Shown piece by piece: positions 56,001-59,632 of a stretch of DNA of 64,000 nt. The DNA comes from Bugula neritina (taxonomy: Eukaryota > Bryozoa > Gymnolaemata > Cheilostomatida > Bugulidae): the NCBI GenBank assembly GCA_964035545.1, contig OZ037766.1, positions 15,392,722-15,456,721 of the forward strand. The letters are read 5' to 3'. Position numbers and translations under genes: made by a program. The notes under the pieces were generated by a model that did not search any database, was not told the DNA's origin, and saw only the letters and a program-made list of their open reading frames with translations. How positions within the stretch are numbered: the stretch's first letter is position 1; each line of letters opens with the position of its first letter.

Positions 56001-57673
56001 GACAAAATAAGTATTACTGTATATTCTTTTGTTGTAGAGCACCAGTGCCAATTATGGATGTGAAATCAGCTGACATCATCAGTTTGTCTAGTGGAGATGA
56101 GCTTCTCAACCTCATACAGTCTCACAGTGAATATGAGTTAAGGGAGACAACTTCTGTTACATACAACTGGCCAGCTATAGAGAGAGAAGTAATACACAGA
56201 TATATCAGTAACAAACCAAGGATTGAGTTCAGCAGAGATCAGCTGCCATTTTATGTCTATCAAGAAGATTTTAATCTTCACAATCAGATGCAGACAATCA
56301 GTGACAGTCAGGTTGGTATTGGACACATGTCACTAAGTTCTCTTTTTAAATTAACTTATCATGTTTTATGGTTATAGTTTTGTTTTTAAATTAAAAAGAT
56401 TTAAGCTGTTCTTATTGTTAATGTTCCTACTAATTTATATCCAGCTTTCTGTTTTAACATACATCCTTTTATCATTGTAGCAAAATCTTTCCGCAACTCA
56501 GATGCAATCTGTAGTTCGACTGCTGCCACGCACCCATGTGGCAAGTCTGAAAGGTAAGCTCAAAGAACTGGAGGTCATCATAAACTTCCTGTCACTCAAA
56601 ACACACATTGAAGGAGAGAATTCATTGGCTGAGTACATGAAGGAAACATTTGGTCGAGAGCCGGAGTACTTGTCACAGGAAATCGGAATTAAACACGTCA
56701 AACATGTTTGGCTGCTGTTGAAGTACGCACAGACAGACCTGCTTATGAAGCAGAAACAGGTATAGTTGGTGTAATGACTATGCCGCAGATTTTGTGGTCG
56801 GACTTATTTTCAATATTATCACCAGGTTCATGTTATTTTAAGTATCTCATGCAGACCCGGTTATGAAGCAGAAGCAGGTATAGTTGTTTTTGTTTGTTTT
56901 TTTTTTTTAAAAAAACATTCATGTATGTTTGGTGATTTAGTGCTGTTGAAATTTTTTAATTTGCAGTATTTTACGTTGAAAACTATTCTATATTATTTAA
57001 TTTACTTATGAATACAGTTTTTACTGTATTTGTTTGAGTAAGAAGCAATTATGGTCTCTTAGTTACCAAACTGTGCTGTTAAGGAAAGCCATTCAATATA
57101 CTGTTTCTGTGACATCGTAAAGATCTAAAAACATGTTTCTGGCATGGTTAGAGGCACAGTCCTCATCCTGCTTAAACTTCTCATAGTGATATAAACATTG
57201 AAGTGCAAAAAAAGTTATATTTTGAATGTAGGAGCCATTTGGTGGAATTGATCCACAGAATACAGAAGCTCTGACTGAACCCCTTCCGACACAACTAAAC
57301 AAGTGCTGTGTGTTTGAAAGTCCTAAAACTAGGCTTCTTCTTAGAGAACTGTTTGCCTACATCATTCTCAGACTAAATAAAGCTGCCATTAACCAGGAAG
57401 CTGAGCAGCCCGACAGAGCGTAAGTATTATATAAATACACTAGAGTATGTAACGCTAAAGCATGTAACCAGTTTATAGATATATAATTTGATTATTATTA
57501 CTATTTGTAGGTTAGGAGAGGCTCTTCAAGAATTCATAATGTATAGAAGTAATTATGACGAAGAGGAATCTTATCAACTCGTTAATGAATTACCAACTTT
57601 ACCTGAAGACTTGATGGTTAAACATGCAGCTAAAGCATGGTGTCACATTTGGAGACGATTTTCTGTTGCTTAA
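1611..57673 (+). CDS. RNF213: RNF213 (mysterin)-like giant AAA-ATPase / E3 ubiquitin ligase, 5'-incomplete, about 81 exons
   Basis: RNF213 proteins join a dynein-like AAA core to an E3 module and act in the cytosol in ubiquitylation, lipid-droplet biology and antimicrobial defence. Seen here, in order: a helical N-terminal region, two catalytic AAA units (Walker A GETGCGKT and GKPGSSKS, Walker B FFDEAN and VVLDEVGLAE), a RING (CPSHCPMC ... LPCGHMLC), an RZ finger (CPNGHPYFIGNCG) and a C-terminal domain ending at TAA 57671-57673. My exons sum to about 14.7 kb (about 4,900 residues; the human protein is about 5,200). From exon 7 to the end nearly every junction keeps phase at GT-AG sites, the exon 9/10 junction being the exception; the first four exons are provisional. 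No initiator can be assigned. No frameshift or internal stop was met. Exon coordinates are given in the regional entries. Confidence 0.95.
3679..3871. repeat. Foldback (inverted-repeat) element in intron
   Basis: The outer arms (AGCAGCTCCAAGTTG left, CAACTTGGAGCTGCT right) are reverse complements, as are further blocks inwards (GAGTGCAGTAG against CTGCTGCACTC; CCCAAACCACTT against AAGTGGTTTGGG), leaving almost no loop. It can form a near-complete hairpin and looks like a small MITE or foldback element in the intron between exons 2 and 3. Confidence 0.7.
4527..4741 (+). mobile_element. tRNA-derived SINE, copy 1
   Basis: The tRNA-like head contains an A-box (TGGTCTAGGGG) and a degenerate B-box (GGGTTTAAGCC). 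The body contains GATGTTAGGAAGAGCATCC and a tail shared with three other copies in the window. It is flanked by identical 15-base target duplications (TATCTGAGCATAGCA at 4512-4526 and 4742-4756), showing insertion by target-primed reverse transcription. It lies in the intron after exon 3. Confidence 0.88.
6712..7632. mobile_element. Inverted-repeat DNA element (about 0.92 kb), non-coding
   Basis: The ends are reverse complements: ACCCTTTTCACAAGTCCCTT at the left and its complement at the right, extending through TTATAATTTGAA on both sides (about 50 bp with small gaps). The interior has no credible reading frame. It is a probable non-autonomous DNA transposon that starts only 10 bases after the exon 6 donor and fills part of the 1.5-kb intron. 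Confidence 0.65.
8194..11669 (+). CDS. RNF213: RNF213-like, exons 7-12 (N-terminal helical region)
   Basis: Exons: 8194-8298, 8392-8514, 9130-9288, 9959-10270, 10663-10941, 11428-11669. The first two encode a segment ending in a helix (VTAELALSVAEHVLK) and join phase 0 to exon 9 (KCPEAYTASAVPEKI). Exons 10 to 12 encode a long, charged helical stretch containing LNQDNSARKISQL and LEKLKKEFFEGSLDKLKEEL. Exon 11 must start at 10663 (after TTTATAG) for its phase to match exon 10; the open frame upstream of that point is not coding. The exon 9/10 boundary is uncertain: 9288 with an acceptor at 9972 keeps frame, while the better acceptor at 9958 does not. There are no catalytic motifs, as expected of this part of the family. 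Confidence 0.85.
9431..9862. mobile_element. 430-bp MITE, family A copy 1
   Basis: Terminal inverted repeats are based on GTTGCGTTTATACCT and its complement (left GTTGCCTTTATACCTTCACG, right AGAGGTATAAACGCAAC). The interior is shared in reverse orientation with 35108-35552, for example ACTGTGATAACTTAATCG and TAGCCTACGCCTTCT. There is no coding capacity. It lies in the intron between exons 9 and 10. Confidence 0.8.
11815..16374 (+). CDS. RNF213: RNF213-like, exons 13-22 (stalk/linker region)
   Basis: Exons: 11815-11965, 12103-12317, 12596-12748, 12836-13030, 13666-13928, 14363-14465, 14549-14798, 15065-15197, 15836-15957, 16291-16374; all join in phase. Family-typical stretches include NNFVDLASSTLGESDE with DGYRPLIYHLNEN (exon 14), INSTGVFRVGCFLDSK (exon 15), LNFYTTEQLVVLRKELG (exon 18) and GKPRLLVVPEG (exon 22). 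Exon 19 carries an acidic segment (SSDEEAMEEDGGK, then ELEDGDEDF). The intron before exon 21 holds a hAT-like MITE, the one before exon 22 a SINE, and the one after exon 22 the large THAP transposon. All are compatible with normal splicing. Confidence 0.93.
15425..15766. mobile_element. hAT-like MITE with 8-bp target duplication
   Basis: The left end reads CAGGGCTGTTCAAC and the right end complements to CAGGGGTGCCCAG, the CAGGG-type termini of many hAT elements. The flanks are TACCTGAC (15417-15424) and TACCTGAG (15767-15774), an 8-bp duplication with one mismatch, as expected for hAT. The inside is about 340 bp without a transposase. It lies in the intron between exons 20 and 21, ending about 60 bases before that exon's acceptor. 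Confidence 0.75.
16042..16247 (+). mobile_element. tRNA-derived SINE, copy 2, next to a splice acceptor
   Basis: It shares GATGTTAGGAAGAACATCCAG, the CAAGTCCTTA...GATTTAAC block and the tail with copy 1. The head is degraded, but GGGTTCGAG (B-box) remains. It is flanked by a long, diverged direct repeat of about 40 bp (16001-16041 and 16248-16289; core AATATTGTAT...AACTTTGTAT...TCAACA). The right copy of that repeat runs into the acceptor of exon 22 (ATCAACAG/AAGC). Confidence 0.8.
16495..16533 (+). other. Duplicated 39-nt mini-exon candidate (copy of exon 22 end)
   Basis: Bases 16502-16534 repeat the end of exon 22 (16344-16375), encoding GKPRLLVVP a second time with one changed base near the end. 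A pyrimidine-rich acceptor (TTCTTGTTGCTTAG) precedes it at 16494 and GTAGGT follows. The 39-nt length and phase 1 would keep the frame if it were included between exons 22 and 23. Whether it is used is unknown; the main model skips it. Confidence 0.5.
16763..17740 (+). repeat. Left long terminal inverted repeat of the THAP transposon
   Basis: Reverse complement of 21735-22716. The arm is itself partly palindromic: CACCACTATAACTTATATAAA (16817-) recurs inverted near 17230-17250 together with neighbouring AATGCATTTGCA blocks. A 70-codon open frame at 17087-17299 is present in both arms, but I regard it as incidental. Confidence 0.88.
18710..20697 (-). CDS. Transposase: THAP zinc finger + HTH + DDE nuclease (PIF-Harbinger/ISL2EU-like)
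   Basis: Two - strand exons, 20697-20054 and 19502-18710, join in frame across a 551-bp intron (donor AGCAAG/GTAAAA, acceptor TTATATAG). That gives about 480 residues. Exon 1 begins MRICAVKNC, the start of a THAP domain (C-x4-C, then FTLYTFPRK, HDWCVLI and VCSLHF as the C-x2-H pair), and ends with FYTGIPTRSLYFSLA. Exon 2 opens with a helix-turn-helix (KLTRQDELLLALMKLRQGL), followed by a DDE_Tnp_4-type core: IIDCTEIFICKP (first D), GDVVMADKGF (second D) and RIHVERAIKRIKEFNIL (E). All three catalytic residues are present and no stop or frameshift was seen. It cuts and reinserts its own element; the THAP finger would bind the ends. I chose the Met directly before the first Cys; one 8 codons upstream is also open. 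Confidence 0.88.
19953..20003. repeat. (AT)n microsatellite
   Basis: About 25 AT dinucleotides, within the intron of the transposase. Confidence 0.95.
21735..22716 (-). repeat. Right long terminal inverted repeat of the THAP transposon
   Basis: Inverted copy of 16763-17740, ending internally at GGCTATGAGAATG and externally at GGTCTATTG. Substitutions and small indels relative to the left arm are few over the stretches I compared. Confidence 0.88.
22717..22915. other. Residual intron sequence after the THAP transposon
   Basis: Unique AT-rich intron sequence ending in the acceptor ATATTTAG of exon 23. Nothing else is seen. Confidence 0.6.
22916..26133 (+). CDS. RNF213: RNF213-like, exons 23-31 (conserved region just before the catalytic AAA units)
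   Basis: Exons: 22916-23022, 23132-23451, 23586-23817, 23924-24146, 24386-24542, 24802-24970, 25080-25139, 25314-25708, 25942-26133. Exon 23 joins exon 22 in phase 1 across the 6.5-kb transposon-bearing intron and encodes the NEVLICNKSTRTEEV segment. Exon 25 carries NRAGVGKSL, a P-loop-like sequence found in this part of the family. Exon 27 is read as ERNVIGFDKQVLQKHQWQIV; the longest open frame over it is in another phase. Exon 28 has the diagnostic YCGLDDPTWSELRHYVFFL, and exon 31 ends in LTMDNAKKILAIHQRLR, the lead-in to the first Walker A. Exon 30 contains about 65 in-frame bases (25521-25587) that look somewhat intron-like; no phase-neutral splice of normal size explains them. Confidence 0.95.
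26185..26905. repeat. 31-bp minisatellite in intron before the first Walker A exon
   Basis: About 23 tandem copies of a 31-base unit containing GATAAGATATTAGTCATACA followed by TCAGATACTGA. Variant units (ATATACTAAA, AGAGACTGAG, ATACTGTGA) recur in a higher-order pattern, for example the pair at about 26510-26580 and again at about 26700-26765. This suggests block duplication. The array lies wholly within the intron between exons 31 and 32. Confidence 0.95.
27044..31656 (+). CDS. RNF213: RNF213-like, exons 32-39: first catalytic AAA unit (AAA3) and following segment
   Basis: Exons: 27044-27170, 27734-27850, 28178-28335, 29874-29956, 30088-30257, 30402-30509, 30819-30995, 31487-31656. Exon 32 encodes Walker A in IIMGETGCGKTKLIDF; exon 33 the VHGGTTEDSI segment; exon 34 Walker B in TILFFDEANTTEAIGLVKE followed by IIAACNPYRR. 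Exons 35-36 give the family signature AGLGYNVNDSETTDKFG and LPQSLLPLVWDFG. Exon 37 (108 nt) is easily missed because its acceptor is weak (TTATAAAG), but it stays in frame and supplies GIHFTHHTPLIAQIL. Exon 38 begins DECSFVSLRDVQRLLDVTNWFY and ends in an acidic run. All residues expected for ATP binding and hydrolysis are present, so this unit should be active. Minisatellites lie in the introns before exon 32 and before exon 35. Confidence 0.97.
27171..27733. other. Intron 32, nothing recognised
   Basis: AT-rich intron between the Walker A exon and the HGGTTED exon. I see no repeat or gene in it. Confidence 0.7.
29066..29397. repeat. 14-bp minisatellite in intron between AAA3 exons
   Basis: About 23 tandem copies of AGCTTTCACCAGTA. 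The first six or so units end in GAA instead of GTA, and the switch occurs once (about 29150); the edge units carry AAA. Such one-sided homogenisation is typical of growth by unequal exchange or slippage from one end. Confidence 0.95.
30540..30670. repeat. Degenerate TGTGTA/CATGTGTATG repeat
   Basis: Irregular tandem copies of ACTCATGTGTATG and GTATGTATGCATGTG in the intron between exons 37 and 38. Confidence 0.7.
31877..32861 (+). CDS. RNF213: RNF213-like, exons 40-42: second catalytic AAA unit (AAA4)
   Basis: Exons: 31877-32108, 32301-32471, 32688-32861. Exon 40 encodes the unusual Walker A GKPGSSKS in PLFLVGKPGSSKSLSKAM, typical of the second active AAA unit of RNF213. Exon 41 gives Walker B in SVVVLDEVGLAEDSENMPLK, and exon 42 ALHPLLEDG followed by CAFVGISNWALDPAKMNRG, containing the sensor-1 type asparagine of an AAA fold. 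Both Walker motifs are intact, so the unit is predicted to be active. In the family only this and the preceding unit are catalytic among six AAA folds. A tRNA-like sequence (32587-32658) sits in the intron 29 bases before the exon 42 acceptor. Confidence 0.97.
32587..32658 (+). other. tRNA-like sequence (tRNA pseudogene or SINE head)
   Basis: It contains a perfect A-box (TGGTGTAATGG, 32594-32604) and B-box (GGTTCGAAACC, 32637-32647) at tRNA spacing, and a plausible T-arm (TTGGG TTCGAAA CCCAG). The acceptor stem has a C-A mismatch with several G-T pairs, and the anticodon stem pairs poorly, so I do not call a functional tRNA. If the loop is TTGCAAG, the anticodon would be GCA. There is no SINE tail beyond it. 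Confidence 0.55.
32862..33590. other. Intron 42, nothing recognised
   Basis: AT-rich intron between the AAA4 sensor exon and exon 43. An open frame just before exon 43 (33493-33590) is not supported by the acceptor at 33590. No repeat is evident. Confidence 0.65.
33591..35918 (+). CDS. RNF213: RNF213-like, exons 43-47: post-AAA4 part of the AAA core
   Basis: Exons: 33591-33728, 34112-34357, 34490-34628, 34814-35007, 35742-35918. The sequence is strongly family-like: ESRYLLILTENLSVL and QQPEVVFGSKF (exon 45), VCHNIYRIKTCMNMGKPV, LYESLYDALNQYFSTVGDQK and FVDLGLGTHRVK (exon 46), HSQFPIPLINRLEKHYV (exon 47). The LINRLEKH segment ends this conserved block in RNF213. Exon 47 stops in phase 2 after PIYK and is followed by the extra RING-like exon at 36740. 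A MITE (35108-35552) lies in the intron between exons 46 and 47. Confidence 0.96.
35108..35552. mobile_element. 430-bp MITE, family A copy 2
   Basis: Inverted relative to copy 1 at 9431-9862, with the same termini (GTTTATACCTCTGCTGAA left, GAAGGTATAAACGCAACTT right) and shared interior blocks such as TTATCACAGTACAAAAATGT and ATATTTACAAGGAGTTATTA. It lies in the intron between exons 46 and 47. Confidence 0.82.
36345..36515 (-). mobile_element. tRNA-derived SINE, copy 4 (degenerate)
   Basis: Reverse-strand remnant matching copy 3: GGAGCATTTATGATTGGAAT and CACATCACCAATG correspond to the body block, and CTAGGATTCGAAC to the B-box region. The head and ends are eroded and no clear target duplication is visible. 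Confidence 0.65.
36740..36940 (+). CDS. RNF213: RNF213-like, exon 48: extra RING-like zinc-binding module
   Basis: A 201-nt exon with a good acceptor (TATTTTTAG) and donor (CAG/GTCTTA), entering and leaving in phase 2 to match exons 47 and 49. It encodes about 67 residues with the Cys/His pattern CPSHCQGCDIEL, then RLPCDHYIGRCC, then HQCPVDDCD. It closely parallels the canonical RING exon at 47091 (CPSHCPMC then RLPCGHMLC), so it looks like a duplicated RING. Ligand spacing is altered: the fifth canonical position is Gly, Cys-Cys follows, and the last pair is C-x4-C. It may be a degenerate RING or another zinc fold. It sits between the LINRLEKH segment and the FIGY segment, where the vertebrate protein as I recall it has only a short loop. 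An E3 role for this copy is not established. Confidence 0.85.
37193..46788 (+). CDS. RNF213: RNF213-like, exons 49-62: hinge and E3-back region
   Basis: Exons: 37193-37316, 37403-37597, 38017-38156, 38352-38551, 38670-38791, 38897-39080, 39686-39821, 40204-40420, 42434-42572, 43581-43732, 43925-44125, 45501-45658, 46020-46137, 46679-46788. All join in phase. Recognisable stretches: ENTFIGYSTETTAIAV (exon 49), MLQCATGEAVLRLDRTR (exon 50), HTILLLNIPRG (exon 52), GKWKSVHIDDPKSTD (exon 53), FRRLFLRHVYDLLRSQ (exon 55), ALAAVISFIDVRQNL (exon 56). The remainder is helical and poorly conserved, as in other family members. This block packs between the AAA ring and the RING. Introns carry a SINE remnant, two foldback elements flanking exon 56, a partial MITE and a 12-bp minisatellite. 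No splice disruption is seen. Confidence 0.92.
39121..39549. mobile_element. Foldback element, family B copy 1
   Basis: The arms are inverted copies (left ATTCGAAAATGTCAATTG, right CAATTGTCATTTTCGAAAT), continuing with TCACCAATAGACAACTGG against its complement and a TAGTCTGAAGG...GTCCAAAATAG block against its inverted partner. The left arm also holds short 15-bp repeats of the type GACAATTGGAAAATG. It lies in the intron between exons 54 and 55. Confidence 0.8.
39842..39962. repeat. 30-bp tandem repeat, about 4 copies
   Basis: The unit contains ATTACTCACTCCTTAGTCAC followed by TTGATATTC. It starts just after the donor of exon 55; the last three copies are nearly identical. Confidence 0.85.
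40876..41336. mobile_element. Foldback element, family B copy 2
   Basis: Same family as 39121-39549: TTTGAAAATGACAATTG left, GTGTTTTCTAATTATCATTTT right, and a shared AACATTGACTAGTCTGAAGG core. It contains a G16 run at 41003-41018. It lies in the intron after exon 56, so the two copies flank that exon. Confidence 0.8.
41340..42433. other. Intron sequence, nothing recognised
   Basis: AT-rich sequence between the second foldback element and exon 57, with no credible gene or repeat. Confidence 0.6.
42948..43041. mobile_element. MITE family A, truncated copy 3
   Basis: Only one end remains: GTTTTGTTTATACCTCTGCTGAA, then AAGTACCGACTTTCAGTTAACAA and GTACCCCTTTAAAGTCAAACTG, matching the right end of copy 1 in reverse. 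The rest of the element is missing. Confidence 0.75.
44814..45030. repeat. 12-bp minisatellite GCTAAGTGAGTG
   Basis: About 18 near-perfect copies in the intron between exons 59 and 60. Because 12 is a multiple of three, it keeps long open frames on the - strand (THLA and SLSH repeats). These are by-products of the repeat, not genes. Confidence 0.95.
47091..47261 (+). CDS. RNF213: RNF213-like, exon 63: canonical C3HC4 RING finger
   Basis: The exon encodes a complete RING: ligands in GCPSHCPMCQKS, RLPCGHMLCDSCL and RRLCKVCGKEVP, with the spacing C-x2-C-x11-C-x-H-x2-C-x2-C-x6-C-x2-C. The loop before the last pair is short. It is followed by PADFEYKPSEDNIE, matching the family's post-RING linker. 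In RNF213 the RING is not essential for all activity, since transthiolation through the RZ finger has been shown. The frame is fixed by phase 2 entry from exon 62 (TTTACAA/GTAAGT) and phase 2 exit at ATTGA/GTAAGT. The open frame continues upstream to an ATG at 47080, but that ATG is intronic. Confidence 0.97.
47926..50751 (+). CDS. RNF213: RNF213-like, exons 64-69: E3 shell
   Basis: Exons: 47926-48283, 48625-48884, 49058-49307, 49420-49563, 49906-50085, 50652-50751. Exon 64 opens with RFGEFKDLRRRINNFFVAF and contains DPTPVLRSFLLKLLLRC, matching the post-RING helices of RNF213. Exon 65 is cut at CCTTG/GTGGGT so that the joined product reads NKQPW-YLIARQLL; the longer open frame past 48884 is intronic. 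Exons 66-68 encode helical shell repeats, and exon 69 EHFLPTMVDNQLEA, which leads into the zinc finger. A SINE lies in the intron after exon 64 in reverse orientation. All phases match. Confidence 0.94.
48335..48537 (-). mobile_element. tRNA-derived SINE, copy 3
   Basis: The reverse-strand copy reads, on the - strand, GGAGCAGCCGTGGTCTAGGC (A-box), then GGTCATGGGTTCCAGCACGG (B-box region) and GGAAGAGCATTCAGTCATAA. It is flanked by identical 15-base duplications (TCATTAACACAAATA at 48320-48334 and 48538-48552). It is the best-preserved head in the window and lies in the intron after exon 64. Confidence 0.9.
51206..51220. repeat. Homopolymer C15
   Basis: A C run in the intron before the RZ micro-exon; its length is likely to be unreliable in any assembly. 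Confidence 0.9.
51744..52404 (+). CDS. RNF213: RNF213-like, exons 70-71: RZ-type zinc finger split by a 35-nt micro-exon
   Basis: Exon 70 (51744-51778, 35 nt) encodes TCPNGHPYFIGN and exon 71 (52298-52404) CGRPNGLGQCPECRANIGG followed by HNH. Together they form the RZ finger found in RNF213 and ZNFX1. The His of NGH, the Cys seven residues later and the His 21 residues after that Cys align with the human residues I recall as H4509, C4516 and H4537, which are needed for RING-independent ubiquitylation, including of bacterial lipopolysaccharide. All three are present, so this route should be intact. The presumed catalytic Cys is the first codon of exon 71, directly at the splice junction. Phase is 1 in and 0 out for the micro-exon. 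Confidence 0.95.
52045..52215. repeat. 16-bp repeats followed by a C/A-rich tract
   Basis: Three to four copies of GGTAAGAATAGCACA-like units (52052-52110), then a tract of CCCCAAACCCT, CCTAAACCCC and CCCTAAATC (52140-52220). The second part resembles degenerate telomere-type CCCTAA repeats, but the match is loose. Confidence 0.6.
52743..57673 (+). CDS. RNF213: RNF213-like, exons 72-81: C-terminal region and stop codon
   Basis: Exons: 52743-52899, 53010-53172, 53518-53621, 54652-54833, 54963-55212, 55301-55502, 56038-56311, 56481-56759, 57232-57419, 57511-57673. Exon 72 starts AARTQPGHMLG, the segment directly after the RZ finger in RNF213, followed by LSCAVLRCLTHLSMYTASLF. Later exons carry ADPYVARRPLDQKTYGQAPYE (an open-frame stretch in exon 77), INFLSLKTHIEGENSLAEYM and, before the stop, KAWCHIWRRFSVA. 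The stop is TAA at 57671-57673. All joins keep frame. Partial copies of the ends of exons 72 and 79 lie in the following introns. Confidence 0.93.
52957..52990 (+). repeat. Partial duplicate of exon 72 end
   Basis: Repeats 52864-52896 (AGTATGTACACAGCTAGTCTG then TTCAACAT) with one change. It lies in the intron directly before exon 73 and would not be translated in the main model. Confidence 0.75.
53622..54651. other. Intron 74, nothing recognised
   Basis: About 1 kb of AT-rich sequence between exons 74 and 75, with no repeat or gene that I can support. Confidence 0.65.
56847..56886 (+). repeat. Partial duplicate of exon 79 end including its splice donor
   Basis: Repeats 56736-56766: CAGAC(C), then TTATGAAGCAGAAGCAGGTA TAGTTG against CTTATGAAGCAGAAACAGGTATAGTTG. 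The copy carries the GTATAG donor and is preceded by an AG, but a 23-nt insert would break the frame. Confidence 0.75.
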
Positions 57674-57874
57674 TCAATCATGACAGTATGCAACACATAA
57701 TTTTTATTTTACTTTATTTTTGAAGATATTGTAGCATTAATTTTTCTGTTATTTTTATAAAGCAGCTACCTATTAGCAGCACTTTTTAAAGTTTACCAAT
57801 GCTTACTATGAATTACTTTTTGCAGCACAGATATATTTTATTTTTTATTATTACATCTTTCTTTTGTTTGATTG

Positions 57875-57880
57875 AATAAA
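57875..57880 (+). terminator. Polyadenylation signal AATAAA of the RNF213-like gene
   Basis: A canonical AATAAA lies about 200 bases after the stop codon in a T-rich stretch, the usual placement for 3' end formation. No transcript evidence is available here. Confidence 0.6.
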
Positions 57881-58372
57881 AAATTAGTTATGCATCAGTG
57901 AGATCGTTTTCAATGGATGCAACAGAACTTAATAAGGTGTAAGAGCTTCATGTCATATTACAATCGTTGCTCAATAATTCATAAAATATCCGTGTCTGAA
58001 CCTAAATAGCAATACAATATAATATATGATTACGAAGTTAGCATTTCCATATGTAAGGATAAATATTTTCCTAATATCTTAAAAAACTATGGTCAATGTT
58101 ACTAGCCACAAATATCAAAACTTGTTTCTATGACCACCATTGCTTAACATTCAGGTTGTTGAACTCAGCTCAAAACCTGTTCAAAGTGAATGTTGGGCTA
58201 TTTACTAACAGATCCTTGAAATTTGTTAAAACATAATTTTGTGCAATTTGATCTTATAGCTTCTTAACTGCTATGTCTTACTAACCTCAAAATGCAGGTG
58301 TCCGGTGATATATATTTAATGATGGCTCTGATACTGATATGATTTCATCAAATAAATCAAAGCTGAAAAGTT

Positions 58373-58377
<5 letters not shown>

Positions 58378-58440
<63 letters not shown>
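58378..58440. repeat. (TA)n microsatellite
   Basis: About 30 TA dinucleotides, 0.7 kb downstream of the RNF213-like stop codon. Confidence 0.95.
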
Positions 58441-58443
<3 letters not shown>

Positions 58444-58496
58444 TATATGAGAAACATTTTGTTTTTCTTACTTTATTAATCAAAGTAAACTGATAA

Positions 58497-58823
58497 ATCG
58501 GCCACCACTGTGTCCATCTTCAGTGTGATAGACGACACCCTGTTCCGCCTACATAGGTTTGTATACAGGAAGTTTCAGGGCAGGTTATTTTGTATACTAT
58601 ATTGTGTTTTGTATTTGTTTATGTCTTTAATGTAGAAATGTGAGCTCAAAGGAGTTTCTTTAAATACAAGCTCACATTCCAACATTAAAGACAAAGCAAA
58701 TAAAGAATGTTTACATAATATAGTCCACAAAATGACCTGCCCTGAAACTTCATGTATACAAACCTATATAGGCAAGACAGGGTGTCACCTATCACACAGT
58801 ATAAATGAACATTGCCATGACAC
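58497..58823. mobile_element. Inverted pair of GIY-YIG (Penelope-like) retroelement remnants
   Basis: On the + strand, 58722-58823 translates with TCPETSCIQTYIGKTG followed by CHLSHSINEHCHDT, matching the C-x(n)-TYIGxTGRxLxxRxxEH core of the GIY-YIG endonuclease of Penelope-like elements. The complement of 58505-58590 gives the related TYVGGTGCRLSH, followed by a stop. The two arms thus form a foldback (CTGCCCTGAAACTTC against GAAGTTTCAGGGCAG) around a TTTAATGT...ACATTAAAG core. It is a decayed fragment with no reverse transcriptase here. Confidence 0.65.
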
Positions 58824-59173
58824 TTAGCCTAGGGCCACACTGTACGTATTTTCGCATGCAAAAATTGAAATCACAAGTAGCAAAGGTGTCCACTGTACGT
58901 GTTGAGAAAACATTCGCACTTGTCGCTCAGCATTCTCAACACAAGTGCGAATCGTCTCTGTCGTCGTCACCTAATTGGCTGGTAGTTATTCAGCGAACCC
59001 AATTTCTTTATTTTAGTGCTACATTCTAGTAAATTGCGTTTTATTGAAAGCGAGTGCGATTTAAAAATGAAAGCTTTATTTATCACGCATCACTGACGCT
59101 ACAGCGGACGCCTTTGCTATTTGTGGTTTCAATTTTCGCATGCGAAAATACGCACAGTGTGGCCCTAGGCTAA
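58824..59173. mobile_element. 350-bp inverted-repeat MITE
   Basis: It begins TTAGCCTAGGGCCACACTGT and ends in the reverse complement. The inverted match continues through GCGTATTTTCGCATGC, ATTGAAA, TAGCAAAGG and GTCCACTGTA, so each arm is about 75 bp. CAGTGTGGCCC is reminiscent of hAT ends, but I cannot confirm a target duplication. Confidence 0.78.
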
Positions 59174-59632
59174 TTCAAAAATTTATTAACATATCTCTAC
59201 TAATTTTCACTTAAACAGGCTAGCAGCTTAAATAAGAATAGGTAAACGAGAAACATTTTATTTATTTATTACTTTATTGATCAAAGTAAACTAATATTTA
59301 AGGCATCACTGTTTCCATATCAGAGTTTTACATTGAATAAAATTTAAAAGTCACAACGTTCCATTGAACTGTGTGCATAACGTAGCAACATAAGGTAAAA
59401 AAGGTGTGAAATTTATTTTCAATTGATTAAGCCATTGAAAATGATGACATTTTAAATTTTATTAAGCAATAGTCTTCGTACTTTGTTCTGTGCTGATAGA
59501 GGGACAAACTCCAAAACAACTGCTATACACAGGTTGAGTTATTTATATATATGTATGCGTGTATGCATGCATGTGCGTGCGTGTGTAAATTGGAATATGC
59601 ACCTTATCATGATGCACGTCTGAAATGCTTAT
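59174..59632. other. Intergenic/3' flank between convergent genes
   Basis: AT-rich. TTTATT repeats near 59257-59280 could supply a - strand AATAAA polyadenylation signal for the LDL-A gene. A TGTATGCATGCATG patch lies near 59550-59590. Nothing else is seen. Confidence 0.5.
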
